In this document: one piece after another, positions 9,183 through 15,769 of the stretch | How positions within the stretch are numbered: position 1 is the first letter of the stretch | How the letters are laid out: the number at the start of each line of letters is the position of its first letter | DNA from: Candidatus Delongbacteria bacterium | Lineage (GTDB): Bacteria > Delongbacteria > UBA4055 | Assembly (NCBI GenBank): GCA_016938535.1 | Contig: JAFGUL010000068.1 | Span: forward strand, 1-20,584 | DNA: 20,584 nucleotides | Direction of reading: 5' to 3' | Made by a program: the position numbers and the translations under genes | Notes under the pieces: model-generated | Databases searched by the model: none | The model's input: the letters and a program-made list of their open reading frames with translations, nothing else | Told to the model about the DNA's origin: nothing

Positions 9183-11011
9183 GAAATATCTTTCCCCCTT
9201 AAAACTTCTCTCGCTTCGGATTTTAAAGATTCGTCTATTGAACTTTTTAGTATTGAGAAAAGAATATCTTTCATCTCTTCTGTCAGTTTTGTTCCCGAAG
9301 CAAGATCAATATAATGTCTTGCTAAAGAATTATCGAGTATTCCTTCAGTTATTACCGATTGAAACAGACTTATTATTGCCGAAGTGTCATTTGCTGCCCT
9401 ATAATACTCGAACTGCAGTTCGGCAGCGAGCTTTTTTTTGGAATTCCCTTCCATCTCTCTAAAATCAATGCCGATCTCTTTCAGACTTGCATTCTTGTTG
9501 ATCCTGTAAACGAGTATTTCTTCATAAGCTTCGCTCAGTTTTTCGTCACTTTCAAAAACACTCATATCGGTCATAACCTTCAAAAGATCGTTATCGTAAT
9601 CCGAGGTCTGAGTATCTCTTATCATCTGATCAGCCTTCTCTCTGAACATGCCATAGTCGCCTGAAAGAAGTTCAAGCAGGGCATCTTTATGCATAAATTC
9701 GTAAAAAGTTACATTTGTAAGTATTTCTATTATCTGTTCGTCAAAAACCCTCTTGAGCAGCTTTTTCGCGCCGTTAAAGTCCCTGCGGGCGATCTTGAGG
9801 TCAATATAATCATGCCAGTAAGGGGAATGGTTCTTATTCGAGGTCAGATGTTTCGAGTACAGTTCGTCAGCCTTTTCAAATTCTTTCAGTTCATTGTGAT
9901 ACAATCCCGCGAGCATCAGTTCTCTGAATCTTACATTGCTGTTCTTTACAAGCTCTTCAGCCTCTTTCTTCCTCGATGATCTCGCAAGGCTTAATGAGTA
10001 ATGTTCAATAAATTCTCTGTCATTATTAAATCTTTCATTCGGATATGCTATTTCAAAAAATCCTGATGCTTCTTTGTAGTTTTTTTCCTGATAGAGCGAG
10101 AAAGCAAATCCTGCCGCAAGAAACTCAACCGATTTTCCCGATCCTGATCCCTTTAGAGTCTGATAAGAAAGCTCATACTCGCCTCTGTTATAGTAAAGTT
10201 CCGATAATATCTCACTGTCGGGAACTGATCTTTTTGCAGTTTGAAGGATACTGTCTGTGTATTCTTCCTGTTCGAAGAGTCTGAAAAGTTCGGCTTTAAC
10301 ATCCGATCCGTCAGGATCATCGGGATTTTCCGGATCCTTGTTTTTTGAAATGAGTTTAAATATCTCCCGGGCTGCTTTCGTGATCCTGTTATCTGACAGA
10401 TATATCCTGTAAAGTTCTTCAGAATACAGTTCTTCAGATTTTAATTCTTTCCTCAAATCCAAAAATATCTTCTCTGCGTTTGAATTGAGCCCCGCGTTCA
10501 TAAATGCACCGGCCTTAACCTCAGATATAAAATTTTCGGAAGTATTTGCTTTCTTGAGTCCGTCTAATACCATGTAAGCCTGCTGATCTCTACCCGTTCT
10601 CAGAAAAAATTCAGCCAGTATTCCCTGCATCAGTACCGGAAAAGCCTCTTTTCCATTATCAGGATCAATATATTTTTCAGGAACACTGTATTTCAGGGCG
10701 GTCTCTTTCAGCCTCGTTTCGCATTCTTTGATCTTTTGTGTTTTAAGAGATATTTCGAGATAACCTCTGATGATCCTTATATCTTGAGGATATTTTTCGG
10801 CAAGCTGCTTGTAAATATTATAGCTCATCGCCGCATTTCCCCTGCTTTCGAGAGAAGACGCATATATCAGCTGCCTTTCGATGTTTCTCTGCTCGATCGA
10901 AGCTCTGTCCTGAGTAACAGACCTAGATCTCTGCTGAGCTGCAACTGAAATTGATGCTATTATTATCAACAATAATATTTTATTTGCTATGTTCAAGCTT
11001 TTTTCCCGCAT
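9179..11011 (-). CDS. Secreted tetratricopeptide-repeat protein upstream of sprA
   Basis: A 610-residue protein with a clear signal peptide (hydrophobic core KILLLIIIASISVAA, cleavage near residue 25), so it is exported to the periplasm or envelope; there is no lipobox Cys. The rest is alpha-helical with TPR-like units, for example residues 50-90 (SSLESRGNAAMSYNIYKQLAEKYPQD), and repeated patterns of Leu/Ala and Tyr with Glu/Lys surfaces. TPR proteins act as protein-binding scaffolds; no catalytic motif is visible. Its stop overlaps the TTG of sprA by 4 bases, so the two are translationally coupled, and a role in assembly, substrate handling or regulation of the SprA translocon is a reasonable inference, not a demonstrated function. 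It does not match a named T9SS component I can recognise. The ATG has no clear SD, but the signal peptide fixes the start. Confidence 0.85.
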   Translation of the reverse strand: MREKSLNIANKILLLIIIASISVAAQQRSRSVTQDRASIEQRNIERQLIYASSLESRGNAAMSYNIYKQLAEKYPQDIRIIRGYLEISLKTQKIKECETRLKETALKYSVPEKYIDPDNGKEAFPVLMQGILAEFFLRTGRDQQAYMVLDGLKKANTSENFISEVKAGAFMNAGLNSNAEKIFLDLRKELKSEELYSEELYRIYLSDNRITKAAREIFKLISKNKDPENPDDPDGSDVKAELFRLFEQEEYTDSILQTAKRSVPDSEILSELYYNRGEYELSYQTLKGSGSGKSVEFLAAGFAFSLYQEKNYKEASGFFEIAYPNERFNNDREFIEHYSLSLARSSRKKEAEELVKNSNVRFRELMLAGLYHNELKEFEKADELYSKHLTSNKNHSPYWHDYIDLKIARRDFNGAKKLLKRVFDEQIIEILTNVTFYEFMHKDALLELLSGDYGMFREKADQMIRDTQTSDYDNDLLKVMTDMSVFESDEKLSEAYEEILVYRINKNASLKEIGIDFREMEGNSKKKLAAELQFEYYRAANDTSAIISLFQSVITEGILDNSLARHYIDLASGTKLTEEMKDILFSILKSSIDESLKSEAREVLRGKDIS

Positions 11012-11041
11012 TCTGTAAGTATTGATCTTTTATTTATCAGC

Positions 11042-11055
11042 ATTAGTTAACTAAT
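11042..11055. repeat. Perfect 14-base palindrome between the permease and TPR genes
   Basis: ATTAGTTAACTAAT reads the same on both strands and lies in the 71-base AT-rich gap upstream of the TPR-sprA-xseA genes, about 31 bases before the TPR start codon. It could be an operator for a dimeric regulator. It is not followed by a T-run and has no proper loop, so it is not an intrinsic terminator. AT-rich palindromes of this length can arise by chance about once in 20 kb, so the functional reading is tentative. No convincing promoter hexamer pair was found in this gap. Confidence 0.5.
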
Positions 11056-11082
11056 TAAAATTCTGTTTGTTCGTAAATCGGT

Positions 11083-11817
11083 TCATTTTGTTTCATAAAT
11101 CCTTTCCGCCCTGTTAAGCATTATCCTTGTGAATATCAGAAATGAAAATACGCATAGAAGGGAAATTATTAAAATTTTGTTGGGGTAATACTGACTGAAA
11201 CCTGTTACAAATTCAAAATATGCTCTGAGATTTCTTACGAGAAGTCCGTATGACGATACGACCAGTAGCGTCAGAAAGAACATGAGACCGAATATGCCTT
11301 TAATATCGGGTTCGAAATTATTCTCTCTGTCATAAAATGTTACTGCGTAATAAATTGAAAATCCTGAAATCGATATAACCGAAAACAAAAGGTAAAAGAT
11401 CAGGAACGACAAAAAATCAAGTTCGGTGAAAACAGTCATCTTTCCTGCATAGATCACGGCAAAAATATAAATAAACCCGAGAAAAGAGGAGACAATCGAA
11501 GACAAAGCCGCCTTTGACCTGATGAACGACCTTTCCCCGTAAGGCAGCATTTTTGCGAGCATCAGATCATTTTTTTCGGAAGTTAGTGAAAATGCAAGTA
11601 CGAGTATATTAACCGATAATACCGGAAAGAAGAAAATTATCAGATGGTTCTGCATAAAATAGAACTGAAGCGATCTTCCGCCCGATCCCTCTGAAACTAT
11701 GCCTGCAGAATAAAAAGCGAGAAAAAATTCCAGCGCAAGTAAAACTGATAAAGATACCAGAACGGTTTTATTTCTGAAAAAAACTTTGAGATCTTTCTTC
11801 AAAACACCCGAATTCAT
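11083..11817 (-). CDS. ABC transporter permease, six membrane segments
   Basis: A 244-residue integral membrane protein with six predicted membrane segments at roughly residues 18-37, 58-79, 103-124, 135-158, 174-194 and 212-231, and a basic N-terminus (KKDLKVFFRNK) typical of ABC-2/CcmB-type permeases. The conserved-looking cytoplasmic loop SEKNDLMLAKMLPYGERSFIRSK (80-102) follows segment 2, where ABC-2 permeases have the coupling helix. Its ATG directly abuts the TAG of the ATPase gene (no intervening base), so the two make one transporter. The substrate cannot be told. The layout with a short ATPase recalls CcmAB-like exporters, but sequence likeness to CcmB is weak by eye. Confidence 0.8.
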   Translation of the reverse strand: MNSGVLKKDLKVFFRNKTVLVSLSVLLALEFFLAFYSAGIVSEGSGGRSLQFYFMQNHLIIFFFPVLSVNILVLAFSLTSEKNDLMLAKMLPYGERSFIRSKAALSSIVSSFLGFIYIFAVIYAGKMTVFTELDFLSFLIFYLLFSVISISGFSIYYAVTFYDRENNFEPDIKGIFGLMFFLTLLVVSSYGLLVRNLRAYFEFVTGFSQYYPNKILIISLLCVFSFLIFTRIMLNRAERIYETK

Positions 11818-12447
11818 CTATTCGATCTTGCCGTTAATTATATTTACAGTTGAATCAGTGACCATTCCGATCATTTCTTTGTGGGCAGAAAAAGCGATCA
11901 CACTGACATTTCTTTCCTTCAGATCTGACAGCAGCGATCTGAAAGCTCCGACAGCAGAACTCCCGGGACCGTTGAAAGGTTCGTCTATTATTAGCACTGA
12001 AGGCGAATGGATCAGCGCATTAAACAATTTAACAAACTGAAGCTGTCCGGATGAAAGGGTCGATATCTTCCTTTCAAGAAGTTCGCTGATCATAAAGAAC
12101 TGATCGAACCATTGAATTTTCAGATCAAGCTCAGTTTTTTTGATCTTATACTGTTCCATCATGAATTTAGACATCTCCCCTACTGTAAGAGCAGGATAAA
12201 GAATATTGCCGAAAGGAACATATCCGATTTTTTTCCTGAAAGTGTTCTTGAGCTCGGTGATGTCGATCATTACAGAACCTGAATAATTCTTTATCACACC
12301 CGACAACAACATGCTGAAAAGTGTTTTCCCTGACCCGGTATCACCGTAAATTCCGATTGAACAGCCGTCTGTTACATCAAGATTTCTGCATTCGATACAG
12401 AATCCTGTATCTTTAAATTCTTTTTTGAGGTCTCGGATCTTTATCAT
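11818..12447 (-). CDS. ABC transporter ATP-binding protein with unusual Q-loop and D-loop
   Basis: A 209-residue ABC ATPase, the motor of the transporter completed by the adjacent permease. Visible motifs: Walker A GDTGSGKT (35-42), signature LSSGQ (131-135), Walker B VLIIDE (151-156) and switch His189 (SAHKE). Two positions depart from the norm: the Q-loop reads GYVPFGN (75-81), with no Gln after the YVP, and the D-loop, usually SALD or GLD after DEP, reads DEPFNGPGSSAV and lacks the Asp. CcmA-like ATPases also lack a standard Q-loop, so the first change may be a family trait. Length is short, as for CcmA. The start codon overlaps the stop of the S4-domain gene (ATGA), implying translational coupling; there is no separate SD. 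Confidence 0.88.
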   Translation of the reverse strand: MIKIRDLKKEFKDTGFCIECRNLDVTDGCSIGIYGDTGSGKTLFSMLLSGVIKNYSGSVMIDITELKNTFRKKIGYVPFGNILYPALTVGEMSKFMMEQYKIKKTELDLKIQWFDQFFMISELLERKISTLSSGQLQFVKLFNALIHSPSVLIIDEPFNGPGSSAVGAFRSLLSDLKERNVSVIAFSAHKEMIGMVTDSTVNIINGKIE

Positions 12448-12848
12448 TTGACCATGTACTTGTATTTATTCAGTATTCTTCTGTCCTTTTTACTAGGCTT
12501 ACCCTTAGGTTTTTCAATACCTCCGTTAAGCTCACTCTGTTCTTCAATAAGTTTTGCCAGTTCCGACATTTCTTTTGACGGTTCAGGCTTTTCTGATTCC
12601 TCGTAGAGTTCTTTGGCTTCAGAAGCCGGCAATGATTTAAATGCAAGCTTTCTGACTTTATATTTGATATATTTCGTGTCTCTTTTTATCGTCAGTTCGT
12701 CTCCCGGCTTAACCTGTTTGCCAGGCTTGGTCCGCTCTCCGTTAAGCCTGACCTTTCCGCTTTCTACCGCCTCGGCCGCTCTTTCTCTCTGTTTGAAAAA
12801 TCTTGCAGCTTTGAGCCAAATATCTATCCTTACTCCGTTTTCTTCCAT
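12444..12848 (-). CDS. S4-domain RNA-binding protein, Hsp15/HslR-like
   Basis: A 134-residue protein with an N-terminal S4 RNA-binding domain (about residues 5-60): RIDIWLKAARFFKQRERAAEAV, then SGKVRLNGERTKPGKQVKPGDEL, which is the arrangement of HslR/Hsp15. Hsp15 binds stalled 50S subunits carrying nascent chains and helps recycle them. The C-terminal half is charged, with a Lys-rich tail (KPKGKPSKKDRR) as expected for ribosome binding. It lies 3 bases after the M42 peptidase stop and overlaps the next ATPase by 4 bases, in the middle of a compact operon. The SD is weak. Family assignment is good; whether it acts exactly as Hsp15 is inferred. Confidence 0.88.
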   Translation of the reverse strand: MEENGVRIDIWLKAARFFKQRERAAEAVESGKVRLNGERTKPGKQVKPGDELTIKRDTKYIKYKVRKLAFKSLPASEAKELYEESEKPEPSKEMSELAKLIEEQSELNGGIEKPKGKPSKKDRRILNKYKYMVK

Positions 12849-12851
12849 AAT

Positions 12852-13907
12852 CTATCCGAGAGGTTTAAAATTTTCCTTTCCGGTGAGGCTTAAAATAAAC
12901 TCGCAGAGAAGTTCGGTGATCTCGTCTATTGTCTTCAGGCTGACTGTTTCAACCGGCGAATGCATATACCTTATCGGCAGAGATACGAGAGCAACCGGAA
13001 CGCCTCCGTTCGTGAACCTTATCCTGTCCGCGTCGGTTCCTGTTACCTTTGCGGTAACTTCGAACTGAACTTTCATTTTCAGCTTTCCGGCGGAAGCTTC
13101 AAGCATTTCATTCATTTTCCTGTTCACCGGAGCGCCTTTTGCGAGAACTGGACCTCCGTTTATGCTGTAATCACCATGTTTTGCGTTGTTCACTCCGGGA
13201 TAATCGGTAGCCCATGTGACATCACAGGCGAAAGCAATGTGCGGTTTTATTTTACATGAAGCGAAATAAGCTCCCTGAAGTCCGATCTCTTCTCCTGTAG
13301 TGCTGACTGAATAAACTCCCGCTTTGAGTTTCCTGCCGCTGAGTTTTCTGATAACTTCCGCGACAATAAAACTTCCCGTCTTGTTATCCAGACCCTTGGA
13401 TGAAAGAATTCCGTTCTTCAGCTCGGTGATCTCTGATCTGTAAACTGCAAAATCACCTATCCTTACATGTTTTTCCGCTTCTTTCTTGTCTTTAAATCCG
13501 CAGTCGAAGTAGAGATCCTCAAAAGCGAATTTTTCGCTTAGTCCTCCGTGATGCTCGGCATTAACTCCGATCACTCCGGGAATAACAGATCTACTGCCCA
13601 GTATCTCTACGGTCAGTCCCGGTGCGACTTTGTGACTGATACCGCCTACAGGTCCGAAAAAGACAAAACCCCTGTCATCTATTCTGTTCACCACAAAACC
13701 GATCTCGTCGCAATGGCCGGCCAGCATGATCTTAAAATCTGATTCAGGGTTAAGAAAGGCGATCGCATTTCCGCCGCTATCGGTATCGGTGCCGTCAGCG
13801 AACTGTTTGGTATATTCCAGCCATAGTTTCTGAATATCGTTCTCGTAGCCCGAAGGTGAAGGTGTTTTGAGAAGTGAGTATAAGAATTGTTTTGATTTTT
13901 TATCCAT
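12852..13907 (-). CDS. M42-family metallo-aminopeptidase
   Basis: A 351-residue cytoplasmic M42 aminopeptidase (FrvX/TET-like), a dinuclear metal enzyme that removes N-terminal residues from peptides; members form large tetrahedral particles. Metal and catalytic residues can be placed: H65 and D67 in AGHCDEIG, bridging D174 in KGLDNKTGS, the catalytic/metal Glu pair E206-E207 in STTGEEIGLQG, D229 in FACDVTWATDYPG, and H316 in RYMHSPVETVS. No key residue is missing and the length is typical. The start is fixed by a perfect AGGAGG SD 7 bases upstream (13914-13919), and a promoter lies about 40 bases upstream. It is the first gene of the minus-strand series that continues to the S4 and ABC genes. 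The preferred residue cannot be told. Confidence 0.95.
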   Translation of the reverse strand: MDKKSKQFLYSLLKTPSPSGYENDIQKLWLEYTKQFADGTDTDSGGNAIAFLNPESDFKIMLAGHCDEIGFVVNRIDDRGFVFFGPVGGISHKVAPGLTVEILGSRSVIPGVIGVNAEHHGGLSEKFAFEDLYFDCGFKDKKEAEKHVRIGDFAVYRSEITELKNGILSSKGLDNKTGSFIVAEVIRKLSGRKLKAGVYSVSTTGEEIGLQGAYFASCKIKPHIAFACDVTWATDYPGVNNAKHGDYSINGGPVLAKGAPVNRKMNEMLEASAGKLKMKVQFEVTAKVTGTDADRIRFTNGGVPVALVSLPIRYMHSPVETVSLKTIDEITELLCEFILSLTGKENFKPLG

Positions 13908-13913
13908 TCCGCG

Positions 13914-13919
13914 TCCTCC
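13914..13919 (-). promoter_or_regulatory. Perfect Shine-Dalgarno AGGAGG of the M42 peptidase gene
   Basis: The minus strand reads AGGAGG followed by about 7 bases and ATG. It is a full anti-SD match and confirms both the start codon and that this genome uses SD-led initiation. Confidence 0.85.
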
Positions 13920-13947
13920 TGTTTTAAGCGCATTTTATGACGCGTGA

Positions 13948-13976
13948 AATATATCTGAAATTATTATTTTTTGCAA
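13948..13976 (-). promoter_or_regulatory. Promoter of the M42 peptidase operon
   Basis: On the minus strand TTGCAA (13971-13976) is followed after 17 bases by TATATT (13948-13953, continuing TC). The predicted start of transcription is near 13941, giving a leader of about 34 bases. It sits just after the gdhA terminator, so this operon is independently expressed. The -35 is imperfect, but spacing and -10 match the other promoters in the window. Confidence 0.6.
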
Positions 13977-13980
13977 ATTA

Positions 13981-14014
13981 AAAAAGGCCGGCAAAATATT
14001 GAACCGGCCCTTTT
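13981..14014 (-). terminator. Intrinsic terminator of gdhA
   Basis: GGCCGG and CCGGCC (13986-13991 and 14004-14009) form a GC stem with a 12-base loop. On the minus strand the stem is followed by TTTTTAATTT, the expected U-tract, and lies about 28 bases after the gdhA stop. The plus strand also has CTTTTCTTTT after the stem, so it may work in both directions. Confidence 0.85.
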
Positions 14015-14041
14015 CTTTTGAGGAGGGTATTATGAGAGATC

Positions 14042-15382
14042 CTAGTATCCGAGATCGATCATTGCATCGGCAACTTTTTTGAAGCCGGCTATGTTCGAAC
14101 CTTTAACATAGTTCACGAATCCGTCAGGCTGAAGACCGTATTTCAAACCTGCATCGTGAATATTTTTCATGATAGTCTTAAGTTTTTCGTCAACTTCTTC
14201 TTTTGACCATGAGAATTTCATAGAATTCTGGCTCATTTCAAGTCCTGAAGTTGCCACTCCACCCGCGTTTGCGGCTTTTCCGGGAGCGAAAGCGATCTTG
14301 GCGTGAAGGAAAGCTTCTACAGCGTCTGCAGTACATCCCATGTTCGAAGTCTCTATCACATATTTACATCCGTTCTTGATAAGCATTTTTGCGTCATCGC
14401 CGTTAAGCTCGTTCTGAATTGCGCAGGGATATGCCATGTCGCATTTAACTCCCCATGGTTTTTGACCTGCGAAGAATTTTGCGTTCGGGAATTTCTGAGC
14501 GTAAGGAGCTACGATGTCGTTATTTGATGCCCTGAGTTCGAGCAGATAGTTGAATTTTTCCTGTGTATTAACTCCTTCCTCGTCAAGAATGTATCCGTCA
14601 GGACCGGAAATAGTAATGACTTTTGCTCCGAGTTCAGTTGCTTTAATAGCAGTTCCCCATGTTACATTCCCGAAACCTGAACAAGCTACTGTCTTTCCGT
14701 TCATCAGTTCTTTGTTGTGTCTCAGCATTTCATCAGCGTAATAAACCGCGCCGAATCCTGTAGCTTCAGGTCTGATCAGCGATCCGCCCCAGTTCAGGCC
14801 TTTACCTGTAAGAACACCGGTGTTCTCGTCTCTGAGTCTTTTGTACTGTCCGTACATAAAACCGATCTCTCTTCCGCCGACGCCTATATCGCCTGCAGGC
14901 ACATCAGTTTCAGGACCGATATATTTCTGAAGTTCTGTCATAAAAGAACGGCAGAATCTTAAGATCTCATTGTCAGATTTTCCTTTCGGGTTGAAGTCTG
15001 AACCGCCTTTACCTCCGCCCATTGGGAGAGTTGTCAGAGAGTTTTTGAATATCTGCTCAAAACCGAGGAATTTAAGTCCGCCAAGTGTTACGCTCGGGTG
15101 AAATCTCAGTCCGCCTTTGTAGGGACCGATCGCGTTGTTGAACTGAACTCTGTAACCTTTGTTTACCTGAACATCACCGTTATCGTCTTCCCATTCAACT
15201 TTGAACATGAATACTCTGTCCGGCTCAGTTATTCTGTCAAGAATTCTTGCTTTAAGATAAGCAGGATTTTCATTGACCATGTCGATAACTGACTCAACAA
15301 CTTCTCTTGCTGCCTGAATAAATTCCGGCTGTGCGGGATTTTTTCTTTCGAGCTCTGCCATGAATCTGTCGATATTGTACAT
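14042..15382 (-). CDS. gdhA: Glutamate dehydrogenase, hexameric, probably NAD-linked
   Basis: A 446-residue hexameric glutamate dehydrogenase catalysing reversible oxidative deamination of glutamate to 2-oxoglutarate and ammonium, linking nitrogen and carbon metabolism. Catalytic Lys125 lies in MGGGKGGSDF and catalytic Asp165 in PAGDIGVGGREIGFM, both at the same numbers as in the Clostridium symbiosum enzyme. The coenzyme domain has SGFGNVTWG (F237) and, at the end of the second strand, SGPDGYI (P261, D262), the residues of the clostridial NAD enzyme rather than the Ser/Asp pattern of the E. coli NADP enzyme, so NAD use is predicted although automated names for this family often say NADP-specific. 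The start has a GAGG SD (AGAGGCGGAAA-ATG). It is a single-gene unit with its own promoter, leader hairpin and terminator. Confidence 0.96.
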   Translation of the reverse strand: MYNIDRFMAELERKNPAQPEFIQAAREVVESVIDMVNENPAYLKARILDRITEPDRVFMFKVEWEDDNGDVQVNKGYRVQFNNAIGPYKGGLRFHPSVTLGGLKFLGFEQIFKNSLTTLPMGGGKGGSDFNPKGKSDNEILRFCRSFMTELQKYIGPETDVPAGDIGVGGREIGFMYGQYKRLRDENTGVLTGKGLNWGGSLIRPEATGFGAVYYADEMLRHNKELMNGKTVACSGFGNVTWGTAIKATELGAKVITISGPDGYILDEEGVNTQEKFNYLLELRASNNDIVAPYAQKFPNAKFFAGQKPWGVKCDMAYPCAIQNELNGDDAKMLIKNGCKYVIETSNMGCTADAVEAFLHAKIAFAPGKAANAGGVATSGLEMSQNSMKFSWSKEEVDEKLKTIMKNIHDAGLKYGLQPDGFVNYVKGSNIAGFKKVADAMIDLGY

Positions 15383-15408
15383 TTTCCGCCTCTTTTTGTT
15401 AATTTCTA

Positions 15409-15452
15409 TTACAAGTGTCGTTACTCATTTCACAACACTACTCTTTTTGTAA
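15409..15452 (-). promoter_or_regulatory. Two-part hairpin in the gdhA 5' leader
   Basis: In the minus-strand leader, TTACAA (15447-15452) can pair with TTGTAA (15409-15414), and inside it GTGTTGT (15432-15438) with ACGACAC (15415-15421, one G-U pair), leaving a 10-base loop and an 8-base one-sided bulge. The outer arm falls at about the predicted transcript 5' end, so it may stabilise the mRNA or regulate it. It resembles no riboswitch class that I know. It ends about 26 bases before the start codon, so it does not cover the SD. Confidence 0.4.
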
Positions 15453-15483
15453 CAAATATACCAATGTTATTCGCTGCCGTCAA
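15453..15483 (-). promoter_or_regulatory. Promoter of gdhA
   Basis: On the minus strand TTGACG (15478-15483), 17 bases, then TATATT (15455-15460), continuing as TATATTTG. This is a near-consensus sigma-70 pair, and TATATTTG also fits the Bacteroides TAnnTTTG box. The predicted transcript begins near 15447, giving a leader of about 65 bases. Confidence 0.8.
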
Positions 15484-15530
15484 GTAAAATCTTATAAAAT
15501 TTTAAACGGTTATTCTGTTATTTACAAAAC

Positions 15531-15557
15531 AAAAAAACGGTCTGTCGACCGTTTTTT
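15531..15557 (-). terminator. Intrinsic terminator after tRNA-Leu
   Basis: An inverted repeat CGGTC - 4 bases - GACCG flanked by A-runs and T-runs (A7 on the left, T6 on the right of the plus strand), so the stem can extend through A-U pairs and end in a U-tract on either strand. It directly follows the 3' end of the tRNA, separating it from the gdhA promoter. Confidence 0.85.
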
Positions 15558-15558
15558 G

Positions 15559-15640
15559 TGCGGGTAAAGGGATTCGAACCCCCACACCGAAAGGCACCAG
15601 ATCCTAAGTCTGGCGTGTCTGCCAGTTCCACCATACCCGC
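15559..15640 (-). tRNA. tRNA-Leu(UAG)
   Basis: A minus-strand cloverleaf of 82 bases: acceptor GCGGGTA paired with TACCCGC, discriminator A, anticodon stem CCAGA/TCTGG with loop CTTAGGA giving anticodon UAG (reads CUN leucine codons), a long class II variable arm (TGCCTTTCGGTGT), and T arm GGGGGTTCGAATCCC. The 3' CCA is not encoded: after the discriminator the sequence is CAAAA. It has its own promoter upstream and terminator downstream. An antisense-free reading frame through it encodes the well-known artefact MVELADTPDLGSGAF and is not a gene. Confidence 0.97.
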
Positions 15641-15648
15641 AGTGACGC

Positions 15649-15679
15649 CAAATATATGATTATTGATTTTTAATGTCAA
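15649..15679 (-). promoter_or_regulatory. Promoter of tRNA-Leu
   Basis: On the minus strand a perfect TTGACA (15674-15679), 17 bases, then TATATT (15651-15656), continuing as TATATTTG. Ten bases separate the -10 from the mature tRNA 5' end, so only a few leader bases are expected for RNase P to remove. The perfect -35 and optimal spacing suit a strong stable-RNA promoter. Confidence 0.88.
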
Positions 15680-15716
15680 GACTTTTTTCGACAAAATCGG
15701 CATGTTCAATATTTAA

Positions 15717-15745
15717 TTGCATTTATTGAAAATTTGGCTTAAATT
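15717..15745 (+). promoter_or_regulatory. Promoter of the carboxyltransferase operon
   Basis: TTGCAT (15717-15722), 17 bases, then TAAATT (15740-15745) on the plus strand, divergent from the tRNA-Leu promoter. The predicted start is near 15752, giving a leader of about 18 bases that holds the SD GGAGGG, 4-5 bases before the ATG at 15770. The hexamers are imperfect but spacing and position are right. Confidence 0.6.
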
Positions 15746-15769
15746 ACAAAAAAAGACACGGAGGGATCA

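Noticed and set aside
13924..13945. Short GCG/CGC inverted repeat in the M42 leader
   Set aside because: Only 3-4 base pairs can form, too weak to call a structure.
14021..14082. Plus-strand AGGAGG followed by ATG and a 16-codon frame antisense to the end of gdhA
   Set aside because: The SD-like match is good, but the peptide is tiny, lies over gdhA codons and has no visible promoter; probably chance.
15518..15709. A 63-codon minus-strand frame through the tRNA (contains MVELADTPDLGSGAF)
   Set aside because: It is the well-known false translation of a tRNA-Leu gene and also spans its promoter and terminator.
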